A DNA stretch of 64,000 bases from Streptomyces sp. 11x1 (lineage in GTDB: Bacteria; Actinomycetota; Actinomycetes; Streptomycetales; Streptomycetaceae): NCBI RefSeq assembly GCF_032598905.1, contig NZ_CP122458.1, positions 9,201,001-9,265,000 of the forward strand. Reading direction: 5' to 3'. A program made the translations under genes and the position numbers. Below, piece after piece: positions 52,549 to 63,505 of this stretch. The stretch's first letter is position 1. The number at the start of each line of letters is the position of its first letter. A model generated the notes under the pieces. It was not told where the DNA came from and searched no databases. It saw only the letters and a program-made list of their open reading frames with translations.

Positions 52549-53658
52549 TCACAGGGTGGCGAGCACCTCGCGTACGGCCTGGATGACCTTGTCCTGGAGG
52601 TCGGGGGCGAGCGAGGGGTACATCGGCAGCGAGAAGATCTCGCCGGCCAGTGCCTCGGTGACCGGGAGCGAGCCCTTGGCGTAGCCGAGGTGGGCGAAGC
52701 CCGTCATCGTGTGGACCGGCCACGGATAGCTGATGTTGAGGTGGACGTCGTGGGCCTTGAGGCGCTCGATGATGGCGTCACGCCGGGGGTGGCGGACGAC
52801 GTACACGTAGTAGACGTGCTCGTTGCCGGGGACCGTGCGCGGCAGGACGAGGTCGGTGTCGGCGAGGCCGTCGGCGTAGCGTTCGGCGACGGCGCGGCGG
52901 CCCTTGACGTAGGTGTCGAGGCGCCGAAGTTTGCGGCGGAGGATCTCGGCGTGGAGTTCGTCCAGGCGGCTGTTGTGGGCGGGGGTCTCCAGGGTGTAGT
53001 AGCGCTCGTCCATGCCGTAGTAGCGCAGGCGTCGCAGGCGTGCGGCCACGGAGGCGTCGCCGGTGATCGTGGCGCCGCCGTCGCCGTACGCGCCGAGGAC
53101 CTTGGTCGGGTAGAAGGAGAAGGCCGCGGCGTCACCGGTGGTGCCGGCCATGGTGTCGCCCTGCCGGGCGCCGTGGGCCTGGGCGCAGTCCTCCAGGACG
53201 ACCAGCCCGTGCCGGACGGCGATCTCCTTCAGCGGCGCCATGTCGACGCACTGGCCGTACAGATGGACCGGAAGCAGACAGCGGGTGCGTTCGGTGACGG
53301 CCGCCTCGATCTGGCTCGTGTCCATGAGGAAGTCGTCCTCGCGGACGTCGACGAAGACGGGGGTGGCGCCGGTGGAGTCGATGGCGACGACGGTGGGGGC
53401 GGCGGTGTTGGACACCGTGATCACCTCGTCGCCGGGGCCGACACCGAGGGCCTGGAGACCGAGCTTGATGGCGTTCGTTCCGTTGTCTACACCCACACAG
53501 TGGTCCACCCCGTGGTAGGCGGCGAACTCCTCCTCGAAGCCGCGCACACTCGCGCCGAGCACCAACTGGCCCGACTCGAAGACCGTTTCGACGGCGTCGA
53601 GGATGTCCGCCCGCTCGGCTCGGTACTCCGCCAGGTAGTCCCATACACGCGTGGTCAT
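52549..53658 (-). CDS. staI: Sugar aminotransferase (DegT/DnrJ/EryC1), StaI-like
   Basis: 369 residues, fold-type I PLP enzyme. The PLP lysine is K186 in [15 protein letters not shown], with [11 protein letters not shown] (about 56-66) binding phosphate and [12 protein letters not shown] holding the Asp that pairs with the pyridine nitrogen. It installs the 3-amino group on the keto sugar precursor of staurosporine's sugar. The ATG at 53658 has an AAAGG-type ribosome site. Position between staK and staE matches the known order. Confidence 0.93.
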   Translation of the reverse strand: MTTRVWDYLAEYRAERADILDAVETVFESGQLVLGASVRGFEEEFAAYHGVDHCVGVDNGTNAIKLGLQALGVGPGDEVITVSNTAAPTVVAIDSTGATPVFVDVREDDFLMDTSQIEAAVTERTRCLLPVHLYGQCVDMAPLKEIAVRHGLVVLEDCAQAHGARQGDTMAGTTGDAAAFSFYPTKVLGAYGDGGATITGDASVAARLRRLRYYGMDERYYTLETPAHNSRLDELHAEILRRKLRRLDTYVKGRRAVAERYADGLADTDLVLPRTVPGNEHVYYVYVVRHPRRDAIIERLKAHDVHLNISYPWPVHTMTGFAHLGYAKGSLPVTEALAGEIFSLPMYPSLAPDLQDKVIQAVREVLATL

Positions 53659-53728
53659 CGTCCAGCCTTTCCAGTACTGCGGCGCACAGCCGTACGCCTG
53701 TGGTGAGTAGGGGTCGGGGGCGCTGCCG

Positions 53729-54715
53729 TCACCGGCTCCCGGTCCGCTCCCGGGCCAGGGCGGTGACGGTGCGGCGCACTGCCTCGGGCAGGGAGATCCG
53801 GGGTCGCCAACCGGTGGCCGCGCGGAACGCGGAGGAGTCGAGGGTGACGCTGCGGAAGTCGGTCACGGGGGCGTGCGCGGGCGGTTCGACGGAGACCACG
53901 TCGACCGGGGGCCGCCCGAGGGCTTCGGACGTGATGAGGGCGATCAGCCGGAAGACGTCGCCGAGTGCGTCGCCCCGGCCGGCGCCGATCAGCCAATGGC
54001 CGCCCACGAGGGCGTCCGGGTGGTCGAGGGCGGCCGTGAACGCCGCCGCGACATCGTCGACATGGACCAGGTCGCGGCGCACGGTGCCGTCGTGCCACAT
54101 GGTGAGTGTCTGCCCGTCGAGGGCCCTGCGCGCCATGGCCGACACGACGCCTCGGTCGCCGGTGCCGGACGCCGTGCTCTCGCCGAACACGGTGGGCAGG
54201 CGCAGGCCGATGCCGCGTACCCGGCCCTCGGCGGTGGCCTTGAGCAGGAGATGTTCGGCGGTCAGTTTCTGCCGGTCGTAGGCGGTCTCGGGGCGGTCGG
54301 GTTCGCTGCCGTCGAGGGGCTCCCGGGGCGGCACCCCGACCTGCGAGGCGGCACCGGCGTACACCACCAGCGGGGGTGTCGCGTCGCCGGGCGCGGGCCG
54401 CAGTACGTCGACGAGGTTCCGCATGACACCGACGTTGACGTGCTCGGCACCGGGGTCGGACTCGGCGGCTCGCCAGCCGCCCTCACCCAGCAGCAGATGG
54501 ATCACCGCGTCCGAACCCTGAACCGCCGCGGCCAGCGCGGCCCGGTCGGTGAGATCGGCGGTGACGACATCGGTCTCGGCCGTGCCGGGGGAGTGGGCGC
54601 AGGGCCGACGGGAGACGAGCCGGAGCCTAACGGGCCGGGACGCCAGCGCTCGGGTGACGGCCGACCCGACGAAACCCGAGGCACCGAGCACGGTGATCAG
54701 CGGTGTGTACCCCAT
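53729..54715 (-). CDS. staK: NAD(P)-dependent 4-ketoreductase, StaK-like
   Basis: 328 residues, extended SDR fold. NAD loop [12 protein letters not shown] (about 8-19; G-x-x-G-x-x-G) and the catalytic Y-x-x-x-K as [14 protein letters not shown] (about 148-161). It resembles the EryBIV/AveBIV-type 4-ketoreductases that finish deoxysugar synthesis. Starts one base after the stop of staJ with a GGAGG site inside staJ, so the two are translationally coupled. Confidence 0.9.
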   Translation of the reverse strand: MGYTPLITVLGASGFVGSAVTRALASRPVRLRLVSRRPCAHSPGTAETDVVTADLTDRAALAAAVQGSDAVIHLLLGEGGWRAAESDPGAEHVNVGVMRNLVDVLRPAPGDATPPLVVYAGAASQVGVPPREPLDGSEPDRPETAYDRQKLTAEHLLLKATAEGRVRGIGLRLPTVFGESTASGTGDRGVVSAMARRALDGQTLTMWHDGTVRRDLVHVDDVAAAFTAALDHPDALVGGHWLIGAGRGDALGDVFRLIALITSEALGRPPVDVVSVEPPAHAPVTDFRSVTLDSSAFRAATGWRPRISLPEAVRRTVTALARERTGSR

Positions 54716-54716
54716 G

Positions 54717-56138
54717 TCACTGTCCTCCTCGCGGCCGTGCGGCCGTCGCGTTGACGCAGGCCAGCAGCGTGCGGGCCTCGACGTTCAGGTAGTGGCCGTG
54801 CCGGGTGAGGGTCCTGAGCTGGCCCGGGGTGGCCCAGGTGTAGCCGGGGGGCGGGGCGAGGGGTACGTCGTCGGCGTCGACCAGCAGATAGCGGCTCCTG
54901 GCGTTGAGGAAGCGTCCGCCCTCCTCGGAGTGGACGGCCTCGTAGCGGATGCGCTCGGGGCGGGCGTCGAGGACGGTGTCGAGGAACGGCGGGCGGTGCT
55001 CCGCGGTGAGGTGGGCGTGGTTGCCGGGTGTGCACTGGACGGTCGGAGCCAGCTCGACGGTGTCCAGGAATCCGCCCTCGGCCCGGGCGTGGACCAGAAC
55101 ATGGGGTACGCCCTCGATCTCGCGCACCAGGAAGGCGCTGACCCCCAGGCCGACCGGCTCCAGCAACGGCTGGTCCCAGTCGACCACTTCGCGGTTGCCG
55201 GCCCGTACGGAGACGGCGACGACCTTGAAGTAGCGCCCGTCCTCGTGCTCGATCGCCTCGACACCCTGCTTCCAGCCGCGCACGGAGGCGAGCGGGACGC
55301 GCTCCACGTGTATGTCGTGCCGGGAGCGCTCCCCGGTGAACCAGGACAGGAGCTGGGCGTCGGAGAGCAGCGCCCCGGGGGAGGTGTCCGGGTACTGCAC
55401 GCACGACAGCACGGTCCTGGCGTTCATGTTGACCAGGTCGTCCTCGTGCAGCAGTTCGGCGATCTGGCCGAGGGTGAGCCAGCGGAAGTCGTCCAGTTCG
55501 GGAACGTCGTCGACGGTCTCCACGATCATGTTGCGATTGGACTTGCGGTAGAACCACGAGCCCTGTTCGGACTGCAGGACATCGACGAGGACCCGGTCGG
55601 GGTCGGGCCGGAAGAAATGGTCGATGAGCTTGACGTCCGTGCCCCGGTGCGCCCGTGTGTAGTTGCTGCGGGTGGCCTGCACGGTCGGGGAGAGCTGGAG
55701 CAGATTGGGATTGCCCGGCTCCATCTTGGCCTGCATCAGGAAGTGCAGCACTCCGTCGAACTCCTTGGCGAGAATGCCGAGGATGCCCACTTCGGGCTGG
55801 CGGACGACGGGCTGCTGCCACTCCTGGTACGGGCCGTCACCGAAGGGCCCGTCCGACTCGACGACGTGCATGCCCTCGACGGTGAAGAACCGTCCGCTGC
55901 GGTGCACGAGATTGCCGGTGCCCTCCTCGAACCGCCACTGCCGCAGCTCCGCGAACGGTATCCGCGTCACCTCGAACACATGGGCACGGCGCCGCTCGGC
56001 CAGCCAGGCCCGCACCTCCTCGGTCCGCGACCGGGCCCCGCGGGCGGTCGCGGCGGACAGGGCGACCCGGTCGGCCGTCGTACGGTCCTCACGCGGGCGT
56101 ACGGCGGCGGACGGCGGGCCGAGACCGGAAGACATCAC
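54717..56138 (-). CDS. staJ: NDP-hexose 2,3-dehydratase, StaJ-like
   Basis: 473 residues made of two homologous halves, as in EvaA/TylX3-type 2,3-dehydratases. Half one includes GNLVHRSGRFFTVEG and FLMQAKMEPGNPNLLQLSPTVQATRSNYTR; half two repeats this as DGRYFKVVAVSVRAG and LVHARAEGGFLDTVELAPTVQCTPGNH. It removes the C2 hydroxyl from the dTDP-4-keto-6-deoxyglucose precursor, the committed step to 2-deoxy sugars. Starts 16 bp downstream of staMA. Confidence 0.93.
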   Translation of the reverse strand: MMSSGLGPPSAAVRPREDRTTADRVALSAATARGARSRTEEVRAWLAERRRAHVFEVTRIPFAELRQWRFEEGTGNLVHRSGRFFTVEGMHVVESDGPFGDGPYQEWQQPVVRQPEVGILGILAKEFDGVLHFLMQAKMEPGNPNLLQLSPTVQATRSNYTRAHRGTDVKLIDHFFRPDPDRVLVDVLQSEQGSWFYRKSNRNMIVETVDDVPELDDFRWLTLGQIAELLHEDDLVNMNARTVLSCVQYPDTSPGALLSDAQLLSWFTGERSRHDIHVERVPLASVRGWKQGVEAIEHEDGRYFKVVAVSVRAGNREVVDWDQPLLEPVGLGVSAFLVREIEGVPHVLVHARAEGGFLDTVELAPTVQCTPGNHAHLTAEHRPPFLDTVLDARPERIRYEAVHSEEGGRFLNARSRYLLVDADDVPLAPPPGYTWATPGQLRTLTRHGHYLNVEARTLLACVNATAARPRGGQ

Positions 56139-56154
56139 AGGTCTCCCCGTCCCG

Positions 56155-56982
56155 TCAGGACCGCTGCGCGGTGATCAGGACGTAACCGGAGTCCGGATGC
56201 CCACCGAAGGTCTCCATCAGGTCGGCCGCCGCATTCATCTGCTGCGCCGCCCCGGCGTCGAGAGCCCCGGCGAGGCCCCGGAACGCGGCGGCGGCATGCC
56301 CGTAGCTGGCGCGGACCTGCTCACCGATGTCCGTCAGCTCCAGCAGTTCCCAGCCCGCCTCCGCCAGTCGCGCGTGATGCTCGTCGGGTGTGTTGATCCC
56401 GGCGATCTCGTACATCCGCAGCATCCCGTCGAGTACCGCCTCGTCGGCGCCGGTGAACGGCCGGCGCTGACACAGGTCGGCGATGACGAGCCGGCCGCCG
56501 GGGCGGACGACACGGTGGATCTCCGTGAGCGCGGGTGTCTGGTCGGGCAGATGCAGCAGTGACTCGATGGCGAAGGCGCCGTCGAAGGAGACGTCCTCGA
56601 AGGGGAGGTCCATGGCGTCCGCCAGCCGGAAGGAGACCCGGCCCCCGGCATCGGACTCCACCGCCCGCTCGGCCGCCTCGGTGACCTGCTGCTGGCTGAC
56701 GGTGATCCCGGTGACCCGGACGTCGTGCGCTCCGGCGATCCTGAGAGCCGGTACGCCGATGCCGCAGCCCACGTCCAGCAGATGCCGGTCGGGGCGGAGC
56801 GCGAGGCGCTCGGCGACGAGATCGGTGAGCCGGTCGGTGGCCTCGGCGATCGGCACCTCGGGGTCGTCGTCCCAGTAACCCACGTGGATGTTGCCGCCCA
56901 TCGCGGTGCTGGCGCCGGCGTCGGCGAACTGGTCGTACACCTCACCGACCGAGTCTGCGGTGGCGTCGGACTGCTGCGTCAT
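56155..56982 (-). CDS. staMA: SAM-dependent methyltransferase, StaMA-like (sugar N-methylation)
   Basis: 275 residues, RebM-like class I methyltransferase. Motif I LLDVGCGIGVPALRI (about 68-82), GITVSQQQVTEAAERA, and AMDLPFEDVSFDGAFAIESLLHLPDQ. In the staurosporine cluster the methyltransferase next to staP is StaMA, the 3' N-methyltransferase; the assignment is by order and family. ATG 56982, 61 bp after staP. Confidence 0.87.
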   Translation of the reverse strand: MTQQSDATADSVGEVYDQFADAGASTAMGGNIHVGYWDDDPEVPIAEATDRLTDLVAERLALRPDRHLLDVGCGIGVPALRIAGAHDVRVTGITVSQQQVTEAAERAVESDAGGRVSFRLADAMDLPFEDVSFDGAFAIESLLHLPDQTPALTEIHRVVRPGGRLVIADLCQRRPFTGADEAVLDGMLRMYEIAGINTPDEHHARLAEAGWELLELTDIGEQVRASYGHAAAAFRGLAGALDAGAAQQMNAAADLMETFGGHPDSGYVLITAQRS

Positions 56983-57043
56983 GGCTGTGCCTTCCTGCTG
57001 GTGCGAGGTCGAGGGATGGCCGGGGCAAGGGGCGGCCGGGGGG

Positions 57044-58342
<1,299 letters not shown>

Positions 58343-61300
58343 CTAACGGCTCGGCGGGCGGAAGTGGTCGGCCCAGAAGGCGCTCATCTCCGCCACGCGT
58401 GGGGGGACGAGCGGATGCTTGGCGCACCGCGCCGCGAGGTCGTCGAGGCGGCGGGCGATACCGCGTCTGGCCACGTCCGGCCGGGAGACGGGCGCGGGCT
58501 GCTCGGGCAGTTCGAAGGAGGGTCCGGCGGTCATGCCCCGGCGCCCCGACGGCATGGTGACGAGCAGTTCCGCCAGCGGCCGCATCAGGCCCGTCATCAT
58601 GTCGATCGCCCCGTTCATCAGGTCCGACCGCCGCAGACTGGCGTCCGGGCACTCGCCGAAGTGCTGGGCCATCAGCTGCAGCGTCATGAAGTAGGCGCGA
58701 TCGAACAGCTCCATGACGGCGCGGGCGTCGGGGTCGGTGACCGTCTCCGTCGCCGGGTTCCCGTGCCCGAGCGTGGGGTTCCGTACGACGGGGTAGGCCG
58801 GGTTCCAGCGTTCGCCGCCCGGTCGTCCGCCGATCGTCGGGGCGCCGCGCAGCAGGTCGGAGATGCGCAGGAACGCGTGGTAGTGGGACGTCTCGTCGGC
58901 GCGCGGGCCGAGGACGCCGCCCTCGCCCTGCTCGGTGATGACGTCGATCGCGAACAGCGCGCTGGAGAGATCGTCGACTTCGAGCTGGTAGTCGGGGTGG
59001 CGCCGGTTGAGGGACTCGCGAAGGAAGAGATGGTGTTCGCCGCCTCCTCTGCCCTTGTCCACCAGGAAGAGGCCCGGGACGCTCTCCAGCCCCTCCCGGA
59101 TGTCCGCGTACAGCTCGCTCAGCGAGGCGTAAGGGTGCCGCTCGTCGTACGCGGCGGGGGGCGCCGGAGCGTCGCCGCGCCGTACCTCGTCGACGAGGTC
59201 CTCGGGCCGTTCGATCTGTACGAACCGCTCCACGCTGCCGGGCCCCAGGCGCTCCAGGGCGAAATCCAGCGGGACGGCCAACTGTTGGTTGACGGTGCCG
59301 AAGTCGATCCGGGGCGCGTGGAAGGGTTCGCCCACTGCCATGAGGATGTTGTTGACGAGGAGGAAGTGGATCATCTCCTCGCGGGCGATGGTCAGCAGCA
59401 TGCTGCGGATGCCCTCGTCGAGGGTCTCCCCGCCGTCACCGCACGCGAGCCGCAGTTGCTCGGGCGTCCACAGGCCCCGGCGTACGTACTCCGCGCCGGC
59501 GCCATGGGTGGGTACCGAGTAGGCGGCGTACAGGTACTGGAGCATGACGGCGAGTTCGATCGCGGCGGCGTCGCGCAGCACCTCGACGAGCCGACCGCGT
59601 GTGGTGATCCTCCGGCCGCCGCGCCCGACGGCCGGCGTCGTCAGCAGTACCTCGTCGGGCTTCTGCTGGGCCCGCAGGAACGTCAACAGGAGACGGGCCT
59701 TGGGTGCGGACAACTCCCGCGTGGGCGGCATGTAGTACGTCCTCGCCTTGTTGCGCGGGTCGCACATCTGCCAGATCAGCTTGGCGTACGTCTCCACCTT
59801 GCAGCGGTCCGCGAGGCTGAAGACCTCGGCCTTCATGAACGAGTGGACGTGCTCGTAGTAGGCGAAGACCTCCCGGTAGACCAGGTCGAAGGTCACCTCG
59901 TCCTCGCCGACACCGGCCAGCCGCCAGTCGTCGGGCAGCACCCGCACCGACAGGTGTCCGGCGCCGGGCCAGTAACCGAGCGTGTTGTCCTGGTCGTGGC
60001 CGAGGGCGGCGGAGCCCGGCGTGTCCGGGTCGCACGGCACGTCGTCGGGTCCGGTGGACAGCAGGACGCGGGCGGTTCCGGCCGTCGCACCCCGCAGCGT
60101 CAGCCATCCCCGGCCGTCGTCGTCCGTGCTCAGGAGGCAACCGCTCGACCACGGCCCGTCGTCGTCCCGCCGTCCCGCCCGCACCCGGACGATGTCCACG
60201 TCGGACGACCGGGCCTCCGGGGCGCTCGCGATCGGATCGCGGGGAAGCGCCCGGGGGTTGAAGAACTGCCGTACGCCGATCTCGTCGACGGCGGCCGGGC
60301 GGCCCCGTACGAAGGACCGGACGAGCACCTCGACGTCGTGCTCCGCGTCGGCCGTGTCCCGGGGGTGCTCCAGGATGAGGGAGGCGTCGTCGACCTGGAC
60401 GTTGATCTCCTTCTCGCGCAGATGGACGACCGGTCCGTCGGGTCCGGTGCCCAGCAGGCGCAGTGCCTCGTGGGCGGCCTCGTGCGCGGGCATCTCGACC
60501 GGCACGGTGACCAGCCCGCCGGCCAGGGCGTACGCGTCCCCGAGATAGGCGTGCCGGGGCAGTCGGGCGACCAGTCGATCGGTGTCCGCCGTACGCAGTT
60601 CGAGGTCACCGAGGTCGAGCGGTTCGGCCCCGGGGCGGCCGTCGCCCGCCGTCCGGTCGGACGTGGGCAGCGCCGTGATCATGTTGAACGTGGCGTGGTC
60701 GTCCGCCAGTCGCACGGTCAGGTTGTGCAGACCAGGGACGGTGGGGTGGTGCGGCCCGTGGCGAGGCGTCAACAGCCGTCCCGCCGGGTAGGTGCGCGTC
60801 TCGTGCGGGAGCCAGGGAGCGATGGTTCCGCGCAGCCGTAAGCGGCTCGGGCGGTCGGGGGCCTCGGGGGCGGCCCGGTGGCTGAGCGCGAACTGTACGA
60901 CGAGGCCGCCGACCCCCTCCGTGGCCACCGTGTCCCGCAGTCGCCGTACCGCCGGTGAGGCGTCGGTCCCGTCGAACCAGGTCAGCTCGTCGTCCTCGGA
61001 GGCCACGAACTGGTGGACCACGGACCGGCGCAGACGTTCGGCCAGCCAGTGTGCCTCGGCTTCCCCGAGGTCGCGCACATGACCGGGGTTGTGCCATCGC
61101 GGCGGTTGGAAGCCGTGGACGGTGTCGGTCAGCATGTAGCCGACGTCGTGGGAACGTCCGTCGCGTCCGAACCCGAACTGTCCCACCATGAGGGTCGTGG
61201 TCCACTCGGAGGCCGGGTCGAGGTCGAAGACGCGGGCGCGGTTGACGGTGGTGGCGAGGTACTCGTTGTAGTGCCCCCACATGTCGACGCTCCGTCCCAC

Positions 61301-61633
61301 CACGGGGTCGGTGATGTCGAGTTCGCCCGCGCGGCACTCGACGCCGACGATCCGGGCGTCGACGGCGAAGTGTCCGTTGCCGGCGAAGTCCTCGCCCTTG
61401 GCCTCGGTGAAGGGCCCGTCGGGCGCCGGTCGTCCGGTCGTGTCGTAGCGGGGGCCGAGCCGGTCGAGGTGGTCGTGGTACTCGGCGGGCGGGCGGTGGG
61501 CCGGGAAGGGCCGGCCGTCGGCCGTGAGGGCGGTGTTGGTGGCCAGGTCGACGAGGCCGCTGCGGGCGCCGGTGGGCAGGTGGGTGGTGGCCGTGCCGGC
61601 GAAGTGCAGCCGGGGCAGGTCGAAGACGCTCAT
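58343..61633 (-). CDS. staD: Chromopyrrolic acid synthase StaD-like (VioB/RebD family), TTA codon
   Basis: 1096 residues. The N-terminal half begins MSVFDLPRLHFAGTATTHLPTG, diagnostic for StaD/RebD/VioB; the C-terminal half has a ferritin-like iminophenyl-pyruvate-dimer-synthase domain (ELAVMLQYLYAAY and AREEMIHFLLVNN, roughly 695-770). The enzyme is a hemoprotein that couples two tryptophan-derived imines into chromopyrrolic acid. Codon 265 is TTA (bases 60841-60839), a bldA target. ATG at 61633 overlaps the stop of staO (ATGA); a longer upstream reading is spurious. Confidence 0.96.
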   Translation of the reverse strand: MSVFDLPRLHFAGTATTHLPTGARSGLVDLATNTALTADGRPFPAHRPPAEYHDHLDRLGPRYDTTGRPAPDGPFTEAKGEDFAGNGHFAVDARIVGVECRAGELDITDPVVGRSVDMWGHYNEYLATTVNRARVFDLDPASEWTTTLMVGQFGFGRDGRSHDVGYMLTDTVHGFQPPRWHNPGHVRDLGEAEAHWLAERLRRSVVHQFVASEDDELTWFDGTDASPAVRRLRDTVATEGVGGLVVQFALSHRAAPEAPDRPSRLRLRGTIAPWLPHETRTYPAGRLLTPRHGPHHPTVPGLHNLTVRLADDHATFNMITALPTSDRTAGDGRPGAEPLDLGDLELRTADTDRLVARLPRHAYLGDAYALAGGLVTVPVEMPAHEAAHEALRLLGTGPDGPVVHLREKEINVQVDDASLILEHPRDTADAEHDVEVLVRSFVRGRPAAVDEIGVRQFFNPRALPRDPIASAPEARSSDVDIVRVRAGRRDDDGPWSSGCLLSTDDDGRGWLTLRGATAGTARVLLSTGPDDVPCDPDTPGSAALGHDQDNTLGYWPGAGHLSVRVLPDDWRLAGVGEDEVTFDLVYREVFAYYEHVHSFMKAEVFSLADRCKVETYAKLIWQMCDPRNKARTYYMPPTRELSAPKARLLLTFLRAQQKPDEVLLTTPAVGRGGRRITTRGRLVEVLRDAAAIELAVMLQYLYAAYSVPTHGAGAEYVRRGLWTPEQLRLACGDGGETLDEGIRSMLLTIAREEMIHFLLVNNILMAVGEPFHAPRIDFGTVNQQLAVPLDFALERLGPGSVERFVQIERPEDLVDEVRRGDAPAPPAAYDERHPYASLSELYADIREGLESVPGLFLVDKGRGGGEHHLFLRESLNRRHPDYQLEVDDLSSALFAIDVITEQGEGGVLGPRADETSHYHAFLRISDLLRGAPTIGGRPGGERWNPAYPVVRNPTLGHGNPATETVTDPDARAVMELFDRAYFMTLQLMAQHFGECPDASLRRSDLMNGAIDMMTGLMRPLAELLVTMPSGRRGMTAGPSFELPEQPAPVSRPDVARRGIARRLDDLAARCAKHPLVPPRVAEMSAFWADHFRPPSR

Positions 61634-63144
61634 GCCGACCGCTCCGAGCGACTGAGGCGGGAGGCGGCGAAGACGCGGCTGGCGCGTGGCTCGTACCACT
61701 CGATCTCGTGCGCGGCGTCGATCGCGGACTCGATGGCCCCCTCGATCCAGGCCGGCTTGGACGAGCAGTGCTCGCCGGCGAAGAACAGGCCCTTCTGCGG
61801 TCGTGCGCACTCACGGCGCTCGGCCTCGCGCAGGGCGGCCTCCTGGCCCCAACGGACGGTGGCGGCGCCCCGGGACCATCGGCGGGCGCCCCAGTCCCGG
61901 CCCGCGACGGCGAGGACCATGCCGGGCCTGCGCAACTCGGGGTGCATCACGCTGAGTTCCTTGGTGACGAGGGCGTCGCGCTCGGCCTCGTCCATCCGGG
62001 CCAGGGCCTCGGCGTCCGGGCCGATGGTGTAGCTGGCGAGGAGGACCGCGCCGAGGGCGGGGTCGCCCTCGGCGGGCGGGTAGTAGGTCTGCCGGACATG
62101 GCCGCCGGTGAAGGAGGCGCCCCCGCTGATGCCGTCCTTCTCCCAGAAGGGCTCTCGGCAGTGGAAGGCGATCTTCGTCGCCGGCCAGTACTTGGTCTCG
62201 TGGACGATGTCGAGCTTGTCCTGGTCGAAGCCGGTGAGCCGCAACGTCCTCAGGACGGTGAACGGGATGGTGCACACCACGTAGTCGCACGTTCTGGTGA
62301 CCGTCCTGAGGCCCTGTCGGACGGTCAGGGTCACGGTGTCGTCGTGCACGTCTATGCCGGTGACCTCCTGGCCCAGGGAGATCTTCCCCCGGATACGGGA
62401 GGCGAGCCGGCGGGGCAGTTCGTCCATGCCGTCCTTGAGCCGCACGATGCTGGAGCTGGTCTCGTCCAGCACGTCGTCGAGGAAGCGTTCGAGCCGGGGT
62501 GGGCAGGACGCCCGTACCCGGGGATGATCGGCGAACAGGGCGTGCAGATCGATCCTGTTGCGGGCGGTGCCACAGCGATAGGGCGTCAGATCGATGTCGT
62601 CCACGAGATTCAGCAGTTCCACACCGATGTCGCTGTGCAGTCCGTCGTAGAACTGGCGTGGGGCGATGGCCCGGATACTGGCATCCAGCCAGGCACCGAA
62701 CAACAGGGTGTCCTGGCGGTAGCGCGCGCTCGGCAGTCCGGTGGCGAATTCGTCGACCAGCGTGTCGTGTGCCTCGCGCACCCGGAGGTATCCGGCGGAA
62801 CTCGGCAGATAGGCGGCGTCGTCGGAGAACAGCGTCCGGAATTCCCGTACCTGGTTCTGCAACCCGAGTTCGGCGATGTAGTGCATGGTCAGCCGGTGTC
62901 CGGCGGGGATACGCATGGCCCCCATCTCGGCGAACGGGCCGGGCTCACCGGCACCGGAGAAGCGGTGGGTGCGAATGCGGCCGCCTATCTCATCACTGCC
63001 TTCGAGGATCTGCACGTGATGTCCGAGGCGTTCCAGTTCATAGGCCGTCACCAGGCCGGCGATACCGGCGCCGATGACGGTGACCCGCTTCGGTCCGCCG
63101 ATGGCGTCGTCCGGCCCGTCACTGTCCTGCAAGGGTGCCGTCAC
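61630..63144 (-). CDS. staO: L-tryptophan oxidase StaO-like (flavoprotein amine oxidase)
   Basis: 504 residues from GTG 63144, which has GGAGG at a good distance; residues upstream of it in the same frame are not family-like. FAD loop VTVIGAGIAGLVTAYELE (G25-A-G-x-x-G30), followed by E-G-S-D-E-I-G-G-R-I-R, and a C-terminal GLFFAGEHCSSKPAWIEGAIESA, the second FAD motif of the monoamine-oxidase family. VioA/RebO/StaO make the indole-3-pyruvate imine that feeds StaD. First gene of the leftward operon; the stop overlaps staD. Confidence 0.95.
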   Translation of the reverse strand: MTAPLQDSDGPDDAIGGPKRVTVIGAGIAGLVTAYELERLGHHVQILEGSDEIGGRIRTHRFSGAGEPGPFAEMGAMRIPAGHRLTMHYIAELGLQNQVREFRTLFSDDAAYLPSSAGYLRVREAHDTLVDEFATGLPSARYRQDTLLFGAWLDASIRAIAPRQFYDGLHSDIGVELLNLVDDIDLTPYRCGTARNRIDLHALFADHPRVRASCPPRLERFLDDVLDETSSSIVRLKDGMDELPRRLASRIRGKISLGQEVTGIDVHDDTVTLTVRQGLRTVTRTCDYVVCTIPFTVLRTLRLTGFDQDKLDIVHETKYWPATKIAFHCREPFWEKDGISGGASFTGGHVRQTYYPPAEGDPALGAVLLASYTIGPDAEALARMDEAERDALVTKELSVMHPELRRPGMVLAVAGRDWGARRWSRGAATVRWGQEAALREAERRECARPQKGLFFAGEHCSSKPAWIEGAIESAIDAAHEIEWYEPRASRVFAASRLSRSERSA

Positions 63145-63505
63145 AGGTTTCCTCCAGTAGGCGAAGTCCGAGGCCGGGGCATGTCCTGGATGAACGCGGG
63201 GCCTTTCCTCGTTCCGGGAAAAGGCGATGCGGGGAATGTGCTCCGGAGGCAATCCTTCGTCGTGCCCCGGCGCGTTCGCATCCCCCGGCGGACCTGCGCA
63301 CGCATGGTTCGACGGGCTGTCGGGCCACGTGATCGGCGCGGCAGGGCGGTGTCACCCTGCGCGAGTACGTGGGGTTTTGCCGTCGCCGCCGTTCCAGCCG
63401 CCGGGCGAGGCGATGCTGGCGTGCGTGTCAGGTCGACCCGGGCCCGCTGGAGCATCGGGTCGACCGGCGCGATCGGTGATCACGAGACCCCTCGCGGAGG
63501 CGACG
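63145..63505. promoter_or_regulatory. Divergent staO-staG intergenic region
   Basis: 361 bp with no credible gene. It must carry the promoters for both the leftward ten-gene operon and staG. GGAGG at 63496-63500 is the staG ribosome site and GGAGG just past 63144 (minus strand) the staO site. No clear -10/-35 pair or StaR-type operator could be assigned by eye. Confidence 0.6.

Noticed and set aside
59964..59980. Further TTA codons in staD and staMA where the plus strand reads taa
   Set aside because: The other taa triplets fall across codon boundaries (e.g. GGT-TAC in Gly-Tyr), so only codon 265 is a true in-frame TTA.
61634..61810. 59-residue extension of StaD upstream of 61633
   Set aside because: It is Arg-rich and overlaps staO; the family begins MSVFDLPRLHF, and ATGA overlap with staO is typical coupling.
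63145..63252. 36-residue extension of StaO to an ATG at 63252
   Set aside because: The GTG at 63144 has a perfect ribosome site, and the extension is not family-like.
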